Shown one piece after another: positions 1-6,983 of a DNA stretch of 8,629 nucleotides. Both the position numbers and the translations under genes were made by a program. Under the pieces are notes generated by a model. The model saw only the letters and a program-made list of their open reading frames with translations, searched no databases and had not been told where the DNA came from. Location of the stretch: the NCBI GenBank assembly GCA_045592985.1, contig JAZNVU010000049.1, forward strand, positions 1 through 8,629, in the 5' to 3' direction. Numbering within the stretch: position 1 is the stretch's first letter; each line of letters opens with the position of its first letter. Source of the stretch: UMGS172 sp045592985. Lineage in GTDB: Bacteria > Bacillota > Clostridia > Oscillospirales > Acutalibacteraceae.

Positions 1-157
1 CTTCCGGCTGCAAAGAATCTAAAATTTCTCTGTAATTTTCAACCGCCTTAGTTTGTGTTTTGGAATTCCAATACTGACTTACTGACGGATAAAGCAGCCC
101 ACAGACGCATATGAATAGCATCAGAACTAATAGAATTCCTATTTTGTTTTTCTTCAT
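1..157 (-). CDS. Class C (pilin-polymerising) sortase, N-terminal fragment cut by window edge
   Basis: Only the first 52 codons are present; the gene continues beyond position 1. The ATG at 157 opens a lysine-rich start (MKKNK), a hydrophobic membrane segment at about residues 7-22 and then YPSVSQYWNSKTQTKAVENY at residues 23-42. A YPxVSxYxN...Q...V..Y stretch just after the first membrane segment is characteristic of class C sortases, the membrane enzymes that cleave LPXTG between Thr and Gly and join pilin subunits through a lysine. The catalytic His, TLxTC Cys and Arg, and any lid motif, lie outside the window, so activity cannot be judged. A purine-rich GGCGGTGG lies about 10 nt before the ATG. 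The gene is 78 nt downstream of the pilin gene on the same strand, as expected for a pilus operon, with a hairpin in the gap. The class assignment rests on the N-terminus and context. Confidence 0.85.
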   Translation of the reverse strand, partial: MKKNKIGILLVLMLFICVCGLLYPSVSQYWNSKTQTKAVENYREILDSLQPE

Positions 158-190
158 AAGTATCTGTCCACCGCCTTAAGTGAAAGTAGC

Positions 191-215
191 GGCGGATGGC
201 GGAAAACCATCCGCC
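191..215 (-). other. GC-rich hairpin between pilin and sortase genes
   Basis: Perfect 9-bp inverted repeat (GGCGGATGG and CCATCCGCC) with a 7-nt loop, placed 21 nt after the pilin stop codon and 34 nt before the sortase ATG. On the minus-strand transcript there is no U-tract behind it (GCUACUUUCAC follows), so it does not look like a full Rho-independent terminator. It could act as a weak attenuator, an RNA-processing site or a 3' stabiliser of pilin mRNA, which would give more pilin than sortase. The stem is seen in the sequence; the role is inferred. Confidence 0.6.
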
Positions 216-235
216 CCTAAACTCAACAATAAATA

Positions 236-1870
236 CTATAAATGTAACTTTGTATCTTGGTCTTCGTAAACAGACATCTTCTTACGAGTAAACATGAATA
301 CGGCCGCTAAGATTACGAACATTGCACCGCCGAAGATGAGCCACATTGTGCCCATAGCACCGGTTTCAGGAAGAATTGTACCGGTATTGTTAACGATATC
401 CTTAGTGATTGCACCGGTATCAACAACGCCTGTACCCATTTGTCCGGCATCCAAAGAGGTAAGTGTAGGATTACCATCAGTTTCGCTATGTACTGCAGAA
501 ATAGAGAAAACAACATCTGCCATCTTGTTATAGCCTTCGGGTACGGTAGATTCTTCTAATTTATAATCGCCGTCATCAAGACCTGTCCAAGTAAATGTGG
601 TCATATCTGCACCCTTTAACTCCGTACCGATTGCTACGTAATTACCGGCAAGGTTCTTCTTGTAAAGAGTAAAACCTGCACCTTTCAAAGCGTGGTTATG
701 GCTATCTACCTTGTTAACGATCAGTTTATAGGTAAAAACAGTTACCTTGTCGGTCTCGGTTTTACCGGTACCGTCGCCGTAAGGATTGTTAGAGAACTCA
801 AGATATACTTGGTTGGGGTTACCTGCACTGCCGATTACAGCATTTTCGTTAAGGGTTGCATCATAGCAAACAACGAATGCGGTATCTTTGGTAACGCCTT
901 CAATGGCAAAAACATTCTCGCAGGTAACATCAAATGTACAACCATCGGTAGGATTGGTGTTTACGGTGAAGTTTGCAGTGACGTCCTTAGTATAATCATT
1001 CACATCAGTATCAACGTTTGCTTTGTATAAAGTATCGTACATGTAAACCTTAAAAGAACCGTTATTAAGAGTTAAACCTGCAGAAAGAGTATCGTGGAAT
1101 ACGATTTTGTAGGTCTCATAATTAGGAGAGTTGCTGGGAAGAGTAGCAGTCAACTTAAAGGGTACGGCATCTCCGATATCGTGGTCAGCTGAATCGTGCC
1201 AAGCGTTGTCAGTAATGCTATCGTCCTCACTATCGTCGATATCCTTTACCTTCTTTTCAACAGTAGGAAGTGCAGTTTTAGGAGTAATGGTAAGAGCGTC
1301 CTGACCTTTGGTATCTACCATAACCAAGGAATTAGCTTCGTTACCGGTAAGATTTGTTACATCAGCGAACATCCAATAACCTTGCGCGATAGTATCATTA
1401 GTACCGGTCAAGTTTGTTGCATCTGCTGCAATAGAAGCATCTTTGATTGCACGATAGAGACGGTCTGCCACCTGACGCATGGTTTGATATACATCACCGT
1501 TATCACTGGTCTGATTAGACAAATACTTCAAAATCTGGTCATCGGTAATACCTGCTTCAGTAGCGGGTTTTCCACCTTCAGTCCAGAGGTAGTTGCCACC
1601 GTTATCGAAAACTTCTTTTTGGAGAATTGCACGGTATTTTTCGTTTACAGTGTATGCATAGTTGTAGCAATCACTTGTGTGTGCACCGTCGTGCGCAGTG
1701 TGATGGTTGCCTGTCTTTAAGCTGGTAGTCAAATCAAGCAGTTGATAACCATCATATTTTCTGCCTGCTTCGCCATTGATGGTAAGAGTTGTGTCCTCTG
1801 CCGCAAATACGGGAACACTAATTGCTAAGATCATTACAATTGCTAAGAAAATAGATACTAATTTTTTCAT
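236..1870 (-). CDS. Major pilin subunit, SpaH/EbpB-like LPXTG-anchored fimbrial backbone protein
   Basis: 544 residues from the ATG at 1870, which has AAAGGAAAG 6 nt upstream; an in-frame ATG at 1915 lacks such a site. A Sec signal peptide covers about 1-24 (MKKLVSIFLAIVMILAISV, cleavage near VFA-A). The N-terminal domain ends in ITPKTALPTVEKKVKD; K198 fits the pilin-motif lysine used by class C sortases for polymerisation. An Ig-like fimbrial isopeptide-forming domain follows at about 205-380 (GDAVPFKLTATLP, then YKIVFHDTLSAGLT). A SpaA/Cna-B-like domain at about 380-495 ends with an E-box at 436-447 (YKLEESTVPEGY, probable isopeptide glutamate E440). The sorting signal is LPETG at 500-504, a membrane segment at 509-527 and a 16-residue tail beginning RKK. 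Four cysteines and a His-rich loop (HHTAHDGAH, 56-64) are less usual. It lies between the adhesin and sortase genes, and its role as pilus shaft is well supported. Confidence 0.93.
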   Translation of the reverse strand: MKKLVSIFLAIVMILAISVPVFAAEDTTLTINGEAGRKYDGYQLLDLTTSLKTGNHHTAHDGAHTSDCYNYAYTVNEKYRAILQKEVFDNGGNYLWTEGGKPATEAGITDDQILKYLSNQTSDNGDVYQTMRQVADRLYRAIKDASIAADATNLTGTNDTIAQGYWMFADVTNLTGNEANSLVMVDTKGQDALTITPKTALPTVEKKVKDIDDSEDDSITDNAWHDSADHDIGDAVPFKLTATLPSNSPNYETYKIVFHDTLSAGLTLNNGSFKVYMYDTLYKANVDTDVNDYTKDVTANFTVNTNPTDGCTFDVTCENVFAIEGVTKDTAFVVCYDATLNENAVIGSAGNPNQVYLEFSNNPYGDGTGKTETDKVTVFTYKLIVNKVDSHNHALKGAGFTLYKKNLAGNYVAIGTELKGADMTTFTWTGLDDGDYKLEESTVPEGYNKMADVVFSISAVHSETDGNPTLTSLDAGQMGTGVVDTGAITKDIVNNTGTILPETGAMGTMWLIFGGAMFVILAAVFMFTRKKMSVYEDQDTKLHL

Positions 1871-1914
1871 AATAGTCTTTCCTTTCAAATAAATATTTTT
1901 TGTTTGTTGATTCA

Positions 1915-1938
1915 TCTCCGGCGCGTTTTCCGCCGAGA
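1915..1938 (-). other. GC-rich hairpin between adhesin and pilin genes
   Basis: Inverted repeat TCTCGGCG / CGCCGGAGA on the transcript, 8 pairs with one bulged G and a 7-nt GAAAACG loop. It starts 9 nt after the adhesin stop codon and lies well upstream of the pilin ribosome binding site. No U-tract follows (UGAAUCAACAAAC), so it is not a standard terminator. It resembles the hairpin after the pilin gene in placement and loop size. A role in processing the mRNA or protecting the pilin 5' end is inference. Confidence 0.5.
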
Positions 1939-1947
1939 CAAGGGAAG

Positions 1948-4900
1948 CTAACCTACGCCCCTCCTTTCTCGCTTGCGCCTTCGAATGAATCTATATACAA
2001 GCGGTGTGACGATAAACAGCACACTCACAAGTATCAAGGGATAAACACCGGGACCGCCGGTTGCGGGCAGATCGTAATCCATTAATTGGTTTGTCGCATT
2101 TACCTTTCCAATCTGCTCAAAAGGTATTCGTGTAGCATCGATTCCCGCTAAAACCTCATTACAGGTCTCACACCAATCTCCCGTATCATCACAGAAGCAG
2201 AACCAGTACTTTGTATCATCTAATTGATATCCGAGCGGTGCTTTCAGTTCTTGCATATAGTAAAGCACGTGCTCGCGCAAGATGATACCTTCAATGATAT
2301 TGGTCTGGAACAACAATTGTCCCTTATCATCTGTTACTTCAGTGGTGATTAAACCACCGTTTGCATTGTATAGTCCGAATGTTGCACCGCCAAGCGGTTC
2401 ACCTGTTAAGGCTGATGTTTTAAACATCTCAACCTTATAACTCTTTGCCGCAATATTGATATCGGCATAGACCTTTTCGACGGTGTTATCGGTAATATCT
2501 TCACCCCAAAGGGTGATAGTGGCTGAGTTGGTATATTTAATGCCACCCGTTACAACTTTTGGAAGCACCAGCGTTGCATCATAATCCAATGTGTACATCA
2601 CCGGTTGCGGTCGTAGAATTGTGATATCCAACACGTGAACCTCTTTGCCGCTTTGATCCGTTTGATTTCCGGTGCCATCGTAGGCGACCGTGTAATCCAC
2701 ACCGTGTTGCAAAGTGGCAACGTTTCCTGTGGCATCTTCCGCTGTAATAACAAGCGAACCACTGATATACGCCAACGTATCGGTCATAACATCATGAATC
2801 TTTAACGGTGAGCCATCGGTTAGCACCAGTTTGGCTTCGTTTATGGTAACCTTATAATTTGCAGTGTAACCATCAAAGTCATGTGTTAATTCCTTTTTGA
2901 AAAGACCGGGGATTGGTACGATTGCTTCCGATTTGGATACCGAAGCGCCACCAACTGCACCATCCGGAATGTAGAACAATTCGGCAATGTTCTGGAGCTG
3001 ATAACCATGACCTCCATAGTTTTCCACAACAGACAAATCCTTTGTCTTGTAAATGAAAGTGAAGGTCACATTTTCGGTCGCTGTCCAGCATTGACAGAAT
3101 CCGTTAGTTGCATAAGTACCATCATCTTTTTGGTACCAATACTCACCGCAACCATTTTCCCAGTGACAGGTGTCTTGTGTACACGTACAGCGTGTCAAAA
3201 GATTAAACTCTCTGCCGTGGTTAATGCCGTTTTCTGTTGCAGACCATCCGTTGTCCCATGCAAACATATCATTTGCAGTTGCATCCTGAACACGAGGAAC
3301 TTCGAATGTAGTACCATTGTAGGTTGCCATAACCGTTGCCAGATGGGCATCATTTTCAATAAGCCCAACGGCTTGCCCACTGCTATCCAGTAGTTTCATG
3401 TTGTCCATGATGTACCAGTGATAGTCGGCGCGGTTTTCTTCCTGTCTGCCCGGCACGGTTGCTTTGAATTCCCAAAGGAAGCCACCACCGTCGGCATCCG
3501 ATGTGAAATATCCGTTCTTTACGATTTCACCGTATGCCTCGCTGTGAGTGAAATTCACCCAGGAATATCCGTATGCGCCATCAATGGTGGCATCATTCTC
3601 GTAGCCAAAGGTACCCGCCGTATTTTCGGGATTCGGCGTTGAAGAATAGTTGATGTAATAGTACCAGCCCTCGTTCCCAAGTTCGATCTCACCGCACCAC
3701 TCACAAGTAGCAGTTTTGGGCATTTTATATGTCCATCCTGTCTCTGTCCAGATAAGATGCGGGTCATCAGCGGTAACCTGCCAGCTGTGCCAATTTCCAT
3801 CAGGGCTTGATGCACCAAATGAAAGTCCTGCAGCAATATCCGATTCGGTAAATCGGTGTGTTTTACTCCACTGACCGTCTATAATATGGTCTGTGAGTAT
3901 ACTGCCGGGAATTTGTGAATCCTTGTTACCAATAATTTCAATTCCCCAATAGATTTTGTTGGGGTCAGTACCGTTACTTCCCGGTATTCCGCCTTGGTTA
4001 CCCCACTTGTTCACATATGTAGGATTGGATTGAGGCGGTGGTTTTTCTACCGTAACTGTAATTTTACCGTCAAAATCAATGGGGTCTTCCTGCTCAGGGA
4101 AATGGATTCCCAAAGTAGCACTGATGGTAATATCGGTACGGGTGTTCATATGCTCATTAAACACGAGGGTTATGAGTCCTGTATCGGTTACCACCCAACT
4201 ACCTACATTTGTACCGTCGGTTAGGATAAAGGTTCCTTCACCGCCATCAACCATCAAACCGTTAGGAACTTGATACTGATAAGTTCCGGGAGAAAATCCT
4301 TCCGGACTGTTAAATGAGATTGTCAGCTTATATCCGGTATTCGCCTGAGCAATATAGTTGCCATCAGCATCTTTAGGGAGCTCTTGGTTATTTTTGTCGA
4401 GCAATGTGAAGAAATAACTTCCTCCGTTTGCCTCCAGGTAAGGCAGCAAATCTATAATTGCACGTGAAGATCTCAAAGAGAACCTTTGCATTTGCGGTGT
4501 TGCCACGCCGCCTTCGAAAATGAACACTTTAGGGCCGCTCGATACATTTGTCGTGTTATTCTCGAACAATCTTCTTCCAACAAGGCCCCAACCTACAATC
4601 GAAGAATCATTTAAAGAAACGACACTGTCTACTACAGAATCGTTCACATCACCACGAATGATATGTATTGTAGTGTTGAATATTTCAGAAATAATGCCAA
4701 CAGAGTTATCCTTAAAGAATACCAAATCCCCGCTTATAGGTGTGTATTGACTGACGTTTGCATATCGACCCAATCGTTTCCATTGCTCCGCCATTGATGT
4801 GGCACCTATATTTATTGGAAACTTATCCGGAGGAGCTCCTGAATAATGCAAACAGAACGATACAAAGGTTGCAGACCAGTCGCTGTATGGTGTGCCATAC

Positions 4901-5343
4901 CAAGCACCATATCGTGTGTAACCGTGACGTATGCCGTTTTGGTTTACCTCAAAGTTAAGTTTGCTTTCCGAATATCCAACCTGAGTTTTGGCAATACCGA
5001 CCAAGTCCGTGCCAAGATTTCCTGTAAAGGGATAATCTTCAAACATTTTCTGCCAATCAAGCTGTGATTCTATGTCAGCGGTTTCATCGGAATAACATTC
5101 AATCGTATGAACGTGTTCTGTCAGTTCACACGGAGTATCTCCGTTTATGCACGATTTATCGTGAGTATGCTCAATCATACCGCAGTCGGCATCACCGGCT
5201 AACGTTAGACCGGGCTTGCGCAAAGACCAGAAAACATCCAAAGAAACTACGAGGGAGAGAACAAGCAGAATGGCAAGCATTCGCATTCTTCTGACTCGTT
5301 TTTTCTTTAGTCTCTTTAGGCCTTCACTTAAGATATCCTGCAC
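1948..5343 (-). CDS. Large LPXTG-anchored pilus adhesin (probable tip/minor pilin) with degenerate CHAP domain
   Basis: I take the GTG at 5343 as start (1131 residues) because AAGGAGG lies 7 nt before it; the in-frame ATG at 5361 overlaps that site. Numbering is from the GTG. A basic N-terminus and one membrane/signal segment (about 22-40) precede two C-x4-H-x-H-x3-C motifs (C54/H59/H61/C65 and C72/H77/H79/C83). A CHAP-like amidase domain (about 108-258) keeps the family scaffold (HGYTRYGAWYG, SFC, GDLVFF, VGI) but has S157 where catalytic Cys and S214 where catalytic His are expected. Beta-rich adhesive regions (about 435-800) include a cysteine cluster (C719, 721, 726, 732, 750, 752). An isopeptide/DUF11-like domain (810-965) and a SpaA/Cna-B-like domain (K975, E-box glutamate E1032) follow, then LPATG at 1092-1096, a membrane helix and an Arg-rich tail. 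Its size and place before the major pilin suggest a tip adhesin; the ligand is unknown. Confidence 0.9.
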   Translation of the reverse strand: MQDILSEGLKRLKKKRVRRMRMLAILLVLSLVVSLDVFWSLRKPGLTLAGDADCGMIEHTHDKSCINGDTPCELTEHVHTIECYSDETADIESQLDWQKMFEDYPFTGNLGTDLVGIAKTQVGYSESKLNFEVNQNGIRHGYTRYGAWYGTPYSDWSATFVSFCLHYSGAPPDKFPINIGATSMAEQWKRLGRYANVSQYTPISGDLVFFKDNSVGIISEIFNTTIHIIRGDVNDSVVDSVVSLNDSSIVGWGLVGRRLFENNTTNVSSGPKVFIFEGGVATPQMQRFSLRSSRAIIDLLPYLEANGGSYFFTLLDKNNQELPKDADGNYIAQANTGYKLTISFNSPEGFSPGTYQYQVPNGLMVDGGEGTFILTDGTNVGSWVVTDTGLITLVFNEHMNTRTDITISATLGIHFPEQEDPIDFDGKITVTVEKPPPQSNPTYVNKWGNQGGIPGSNGTDPNKIYWGIEIIGNKDSQIPGSILTDHIIDGQWSKTHRFTESDIAAGLSFGASSPDGNWHSWQVTADDPHLIWTETGWTYKMPKTATCEWCGEIELGNEGWYYYINYSSTPNPENTAGTFGYENDATIDGAYGYSWVNFTHSEAYGEIVKNGYFTSDADGGGFLWEFKATVPGRQEENRADYHWYIMDNMKLLDSSGQAVGLIENDAHLATVMATYNGTTFEVPRVQDATANDMFAWDNGWSATENGINHGREFNLLTRCTCTQDTCHWENGCGEYWYQKDDGTYATNGFCQCWTATENVTFTFIYKTKDLSVVENYGGHGYQLQNIAELFYIPDGAVGGASVSKSEAIVPIPGLFKKELTHDFDGYTANYKVTINEAKLVLTDGSPLKIHDVMTDTLAYISGSLVITAEDATGNVATLQHGVDYTVAYDGTGNQTDQSGKEVHVLDITILRPQPVMYTLDYDATLVLPKVVTGGIKYTNSATITLWGEDITDNTVEKVYADINIAAKSYKVEMFKTSALTGEPLGGATFGLYNANGGLITTEVTDDKGQLLFQTNIIEGIILREHVLYYMQELKAPLGYQLDDTKYWFCFCDDTGDWCETCNEVLAGIDATRIPFEQIGKVNATNQLMDYDLPATGGPGVYPLILVSVLFIVTPLVYRFIRRRKRERRGVG

Positions 5344-5361
5344 GTCTCTCCCTCCTTTCAT
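5344..5361 (-). promoter_or_regulatory. Ribosome binding site fixing a GTG start for the adhesin
   Basis: AAGGAGG occupies 5351-5357 and is followed by a 7-nt spacer and GTG at 5341-5343. An in-frame ATG at 5359-5361 immediately precedes and overlaps the purine tract and has only AT-rich sequence (AAAATTACTTAA) upstream, with no ribosome binding site of its own. The GTG is therefore the better start, shortening the protein by six residues. Confidence 0.8.
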
Positions 5362-5381
5362 TTAAGTAATTTTAAGCGTTT

Positions 5382-5972
5382 TTAGTAAATGAATCCAAAT
5401 TCGGGCAACGGCCAGACTCTTATAAAGACCTTTCCGATAATATCATCCCTTGAAATTGCCCCAACCACTGAGTTTCGACTATCCACCGAATTAGAGCGTC
5501 TGTCACCTAATACAAAATAACTTGTACCCGGCACCTTATATGGGAATTCCAAGTCGCAATCTCCAAGTCCCTTTTCTGTAACGTAAGGTTCTTCTAATAA
5601 TTCGCCATTCACATAAACATTACCGTCGGCATCAATCGCCACTTCATCTTCAGGTAATGCTATCACTCGTTTCAGCAAGATTTTTCCTTGATAATAGAAG
5701 CCAATTAAATCTCCTCGTTCAAATTTCTTTGTTTTTAAAAGAACAACAATCTCATCGTGTTCTAATGTGGGCGACATACTATCACCCGAAATTTGAAGAA
5801 TAGGCAAAAACAAGGTAGTAATTAACACCGCAACGGCAGCTACCACCAAAAGCACAGAAATAGTGCCTCGAAGAGCTTGGCGATAGTATGTACCCCTTCG
5901 TATACGTTTGCGCTCGCTTTGAATTTCCGATAACGAGGGAACAGAAACCTTCTTTGCATGCTTATTGGCCAT
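5382..5972 (-). CDS. Pilus-locus type I signal peptidase
   Basis: 196 residues. It should remove Sec signal peptides on the outer face of the membrane, with the pilin and adhesin of this operon as likely clients. A basic N-terminal region of about 35 residues leads into one membrane segment (about 37-58). All prokaryotic-type S26 boxes are visible: SGDSMSPT with nucleophile S65, KRVIALPED with general-base K101, and GDRRSNSVDSR at 156-166. The Lys rather than His shows a bacterial Ser/Lys dyad enzyme, not the SipW/archaeal type. The ATG at 5972 overlaps the end of the coiled-coil gene by 11 nt, with GAGGG 8 nt upstream inside that gene, so translation is probably coupled. The adhesin follows after 38 nt. 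Signal peptidase-like proteins (SipA/LepA) are known parts of streptococcal pilus islands, so a dedicated role is likely, though a general housekeeping role cannot be excluded. Confidence 0.93.
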   Translation of the reverse strand: MANKHAKKVSVPSLSEIQSERKRIRRGTYYRQALRGTISVLLVVAAVAVLITTLFLPILQISGDSMSPTLEHDEIVVLLKTKKFERGDLIGFYYQGKILLKRVIALPEDEVAIDADGNVYVNGELLEEPYVTEKGLGDCDLEFPYKVPGTSYFVLGDRRSNSVDSRNSVVGAISRDDIIGKVFIRVWPLPEFGFIY

Positions 5973-6414
5973 CGTCTATACCCTCACACATTAACTGTTT
6001 TTTTCTTTCTTCGAGTGTTTCAACCTCTGATTTGAGTTGTTGCCACTTCACGTACTCTCTTTTATAAGCCGCTTTCAAGATGTCAAACTTTTTCTCACCA
6101 TCGGCAAGAATGTCTCTTACTCTCTTTTCAGCTTCCTCAATTTTTTTTGCACACTCTCTGTCCGCATCTTCTCTCATACAGGAGATTTCACGCAAATAGA
6201 TATCGGCGGTCATTTGTGCAGTAGAAAACACATTTGTAACCGACATAGCCGCGTCAGCGATTGAACCCGCTGTGGAAATACGAATACGTTTATCCTGAAG
6301 TTCGGTCTTAAGCGACTCTATTTCTTCTTGCATATCCTGCTCGTTTTTCTTTAACTGATAGATAATATCTACAAGTTCACGCCGGCTTAGTCGCTTTAAT
6401 TCTTTGCTAATCAT
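5962..6414 (-). CDS. Cytoplasmic coiled-coil protein of unknown function, pilus operon
   Basis: 150 residues with no signal peptide and no membrane segment. The N-terminal part (about 3-42, KELKRLSRRELVDIIYQLKK onward) is charged and helical. A short small-residue stretch (STAGSIADAAMSVTNVF, 47-63) separates it from a second long coiled coil (about 72-143) rich in Glu, Lys and Arg. The layout is loosely like DivIVA/GpsB-type or other oligomerising helical proteins, but I see no motif that proves such a relation. Its ATG overlaps the regulator stop as ATGA and has AAGGAGGG 6 nt upstream; its end overlaps the signal peptidase start. This tight coupling implies a job linked to pilus expression or to placing secretion and sortase machinery at the membrane. 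That is inference from context. Confidence 0.8.
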   Translation of the reverse strand: MISKELKRLSRRELVDIIYQLKKNEQDMQEEIESLKTELQDKRIRISTAGSIADAAMSVTNVFSTAQMTADIYLREISCMREDADRECAKKIEEAEKRVRDILADGEKKFDILKAAYKREYVKWQQLKSEVETLEERKKQLMCEGIDDGQ

Positions 6415-6812
6415 ACCGTGCCCTCCTTGGTGTCTTTCTGACCTTCGAGAGCCGGACCTGCTATGGATAATCTTTCGTATGGACTATGAATTTTCTTTCC
6501 TTTGGTGCATCGTTCGTACTCAACACTTAAAATGGTCTTGAGGGTATGTATTGCATGATCGTCGAGAGCCGAAAGCATGGAACAAATCTCATAACAATGT
6601 TCATTAAACACAGTAAGATCTGCGTCATACGCCTGCTTTAAGTTTAGCAAATTACAAATCTTCATAACTGTTTCATAGGATGTTCCGCCAATTCCTTTAG
6701 ATAACGCATTAGAAAGCGTACTATACGGAATGCCGCTCTTTTCAGAAAATTTGCGCACACTTTTATATTGTTTTAATATTTCTGATTTGATAAGTTGTGT
6801 AATGCTATCCAA
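6411..6812 (-). CDS. XRE-like helix-turn-helix regulator, first gene of pilus operon
   Basis: 133 residues. The N-terminal ~60 residues fit a compact Cro/C1-type (XRE) DNA-binding domain: LIKSEILKQYKSVRKFSEKS, then the turn GIPYSTLSNALSKG with recognition helix at about 30-38, then SYETVMKICNLLNL. The C-terminal half (about 62-102, including LSALDDHAIHTLKTILSVEY) is probably a helical dimerisation segment, and the last 30 residues look unstructured. The start is TTG at 6812: an in-frame TAG lies 12 nt upstream of it, no in-frame ATG exists before residue 50, and AGGTAGGG sits about 7 nt before the TTG. The weak start codon would keep the regulator level low. It is the first gene behind the promoter at 6862-6890 and is translationally coupled to the next gene, which suggests autoregulation of the pilus operon. 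Activator or repressor mode cannot be read from the sequence. Confidence 0.82.
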   Translation of the reverse strand: MDSITQLIKSEILKQYKSVRKFSEKSGIPYSTLSNALSKGIGGTSYETVMKICNLLNLKQAYDADLTVFNEHCYEICSMLSALDDHAIHTLKTILSVEYERCTKGKKIHSPYERLSIAGPALEGQKDTKEGTV

Positions 6813-6849
6813 AACAAATCCCTACCTTTCTTCATTTTATGACAACATC

Positions 6850-6874
6850 ATGGTAAAGTGTATTATAGCACCAT
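6850..6874. promoter_or_regulatory. Inverted repeat straddling the operon -10 box, candidate operator
   Basis: ATGGT (6850-6854) and ACCAT (6870-6874) form an inverted repeat with a 15-bp centre that contains the whole -10 box. This placement suits a repressor site, most simply for the XRE-like protein encoded just downstream. The arms are only 5 bp, so chance is possible. Confidence 0.35.
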
Positions 6875-6890
6875 TAATCGGCAATTGCAA
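6862..6890 (-). promoter_or_regulatory. Sigma-A-type promoter of the pilus operon
   Basis: On the minus strand TTGCAA (6885-6890) is followed after exactly 17 bp by a perfect TATAAT (6862-6867). The transcript would start near 6855, giving a leader of about 43 nt before the TTG start of the regulator. The -35 box overlaps the palindrome GCAATTGC (6881-6888). Upstream, the GTTAA motif appears twice, at 6896-6900 and 6910-6914. This is the only convincing promoter I see for the six minus-strand genes. Confidence 0.75.
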
Positions 6891-6950
6891 TATACGTTAA
6901 CGGGATTTGGTTAATTTTCTTTATAAATGAATTTATCAGAAAAACAAGCG

Positions 6951-6983
6951 AAAGCCAGATAAGGTATAATCTCATCCGGCTTT
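6951..6983 (-). terminator. Terminator-like hairpin upstream of the pilus operon
   Basis: Arms AAAGCCAGAT (6951-6960) and ATCCGGCTTT (6974-6983) enclose a 13-nt loop. As minus-strand RNA all 10 positions pair, one as G-U; as plus-strand RNA the same position is an A-C mismatch, so the minus-strand reading is favoured. On that strand CGCUUGUUUUU follows, a U-rich tail after a 4-nt gap. It would insulate the pilus promoter from minus-strand transcription arriving from the AbrB-like leader at 7215. Confidence 0.5.

Noticed and set aside
692..1030. 112-codon plus-strand open frame
   Set aside because: Also an antisense shadow of the pilin gene with no supporting signals.
1196..1720. 174-codon open frame on the plus strand
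   Set aside because: It lies antisense inside the pilin gene, has no ribosome binding site I can see and no recognisable protein features; the minus-strand pilin explains the region.
3007..3393. 128-codon plus-strand open frame
   Set aside because: Antisense to the well-supported adhesin gene and without family motifs.
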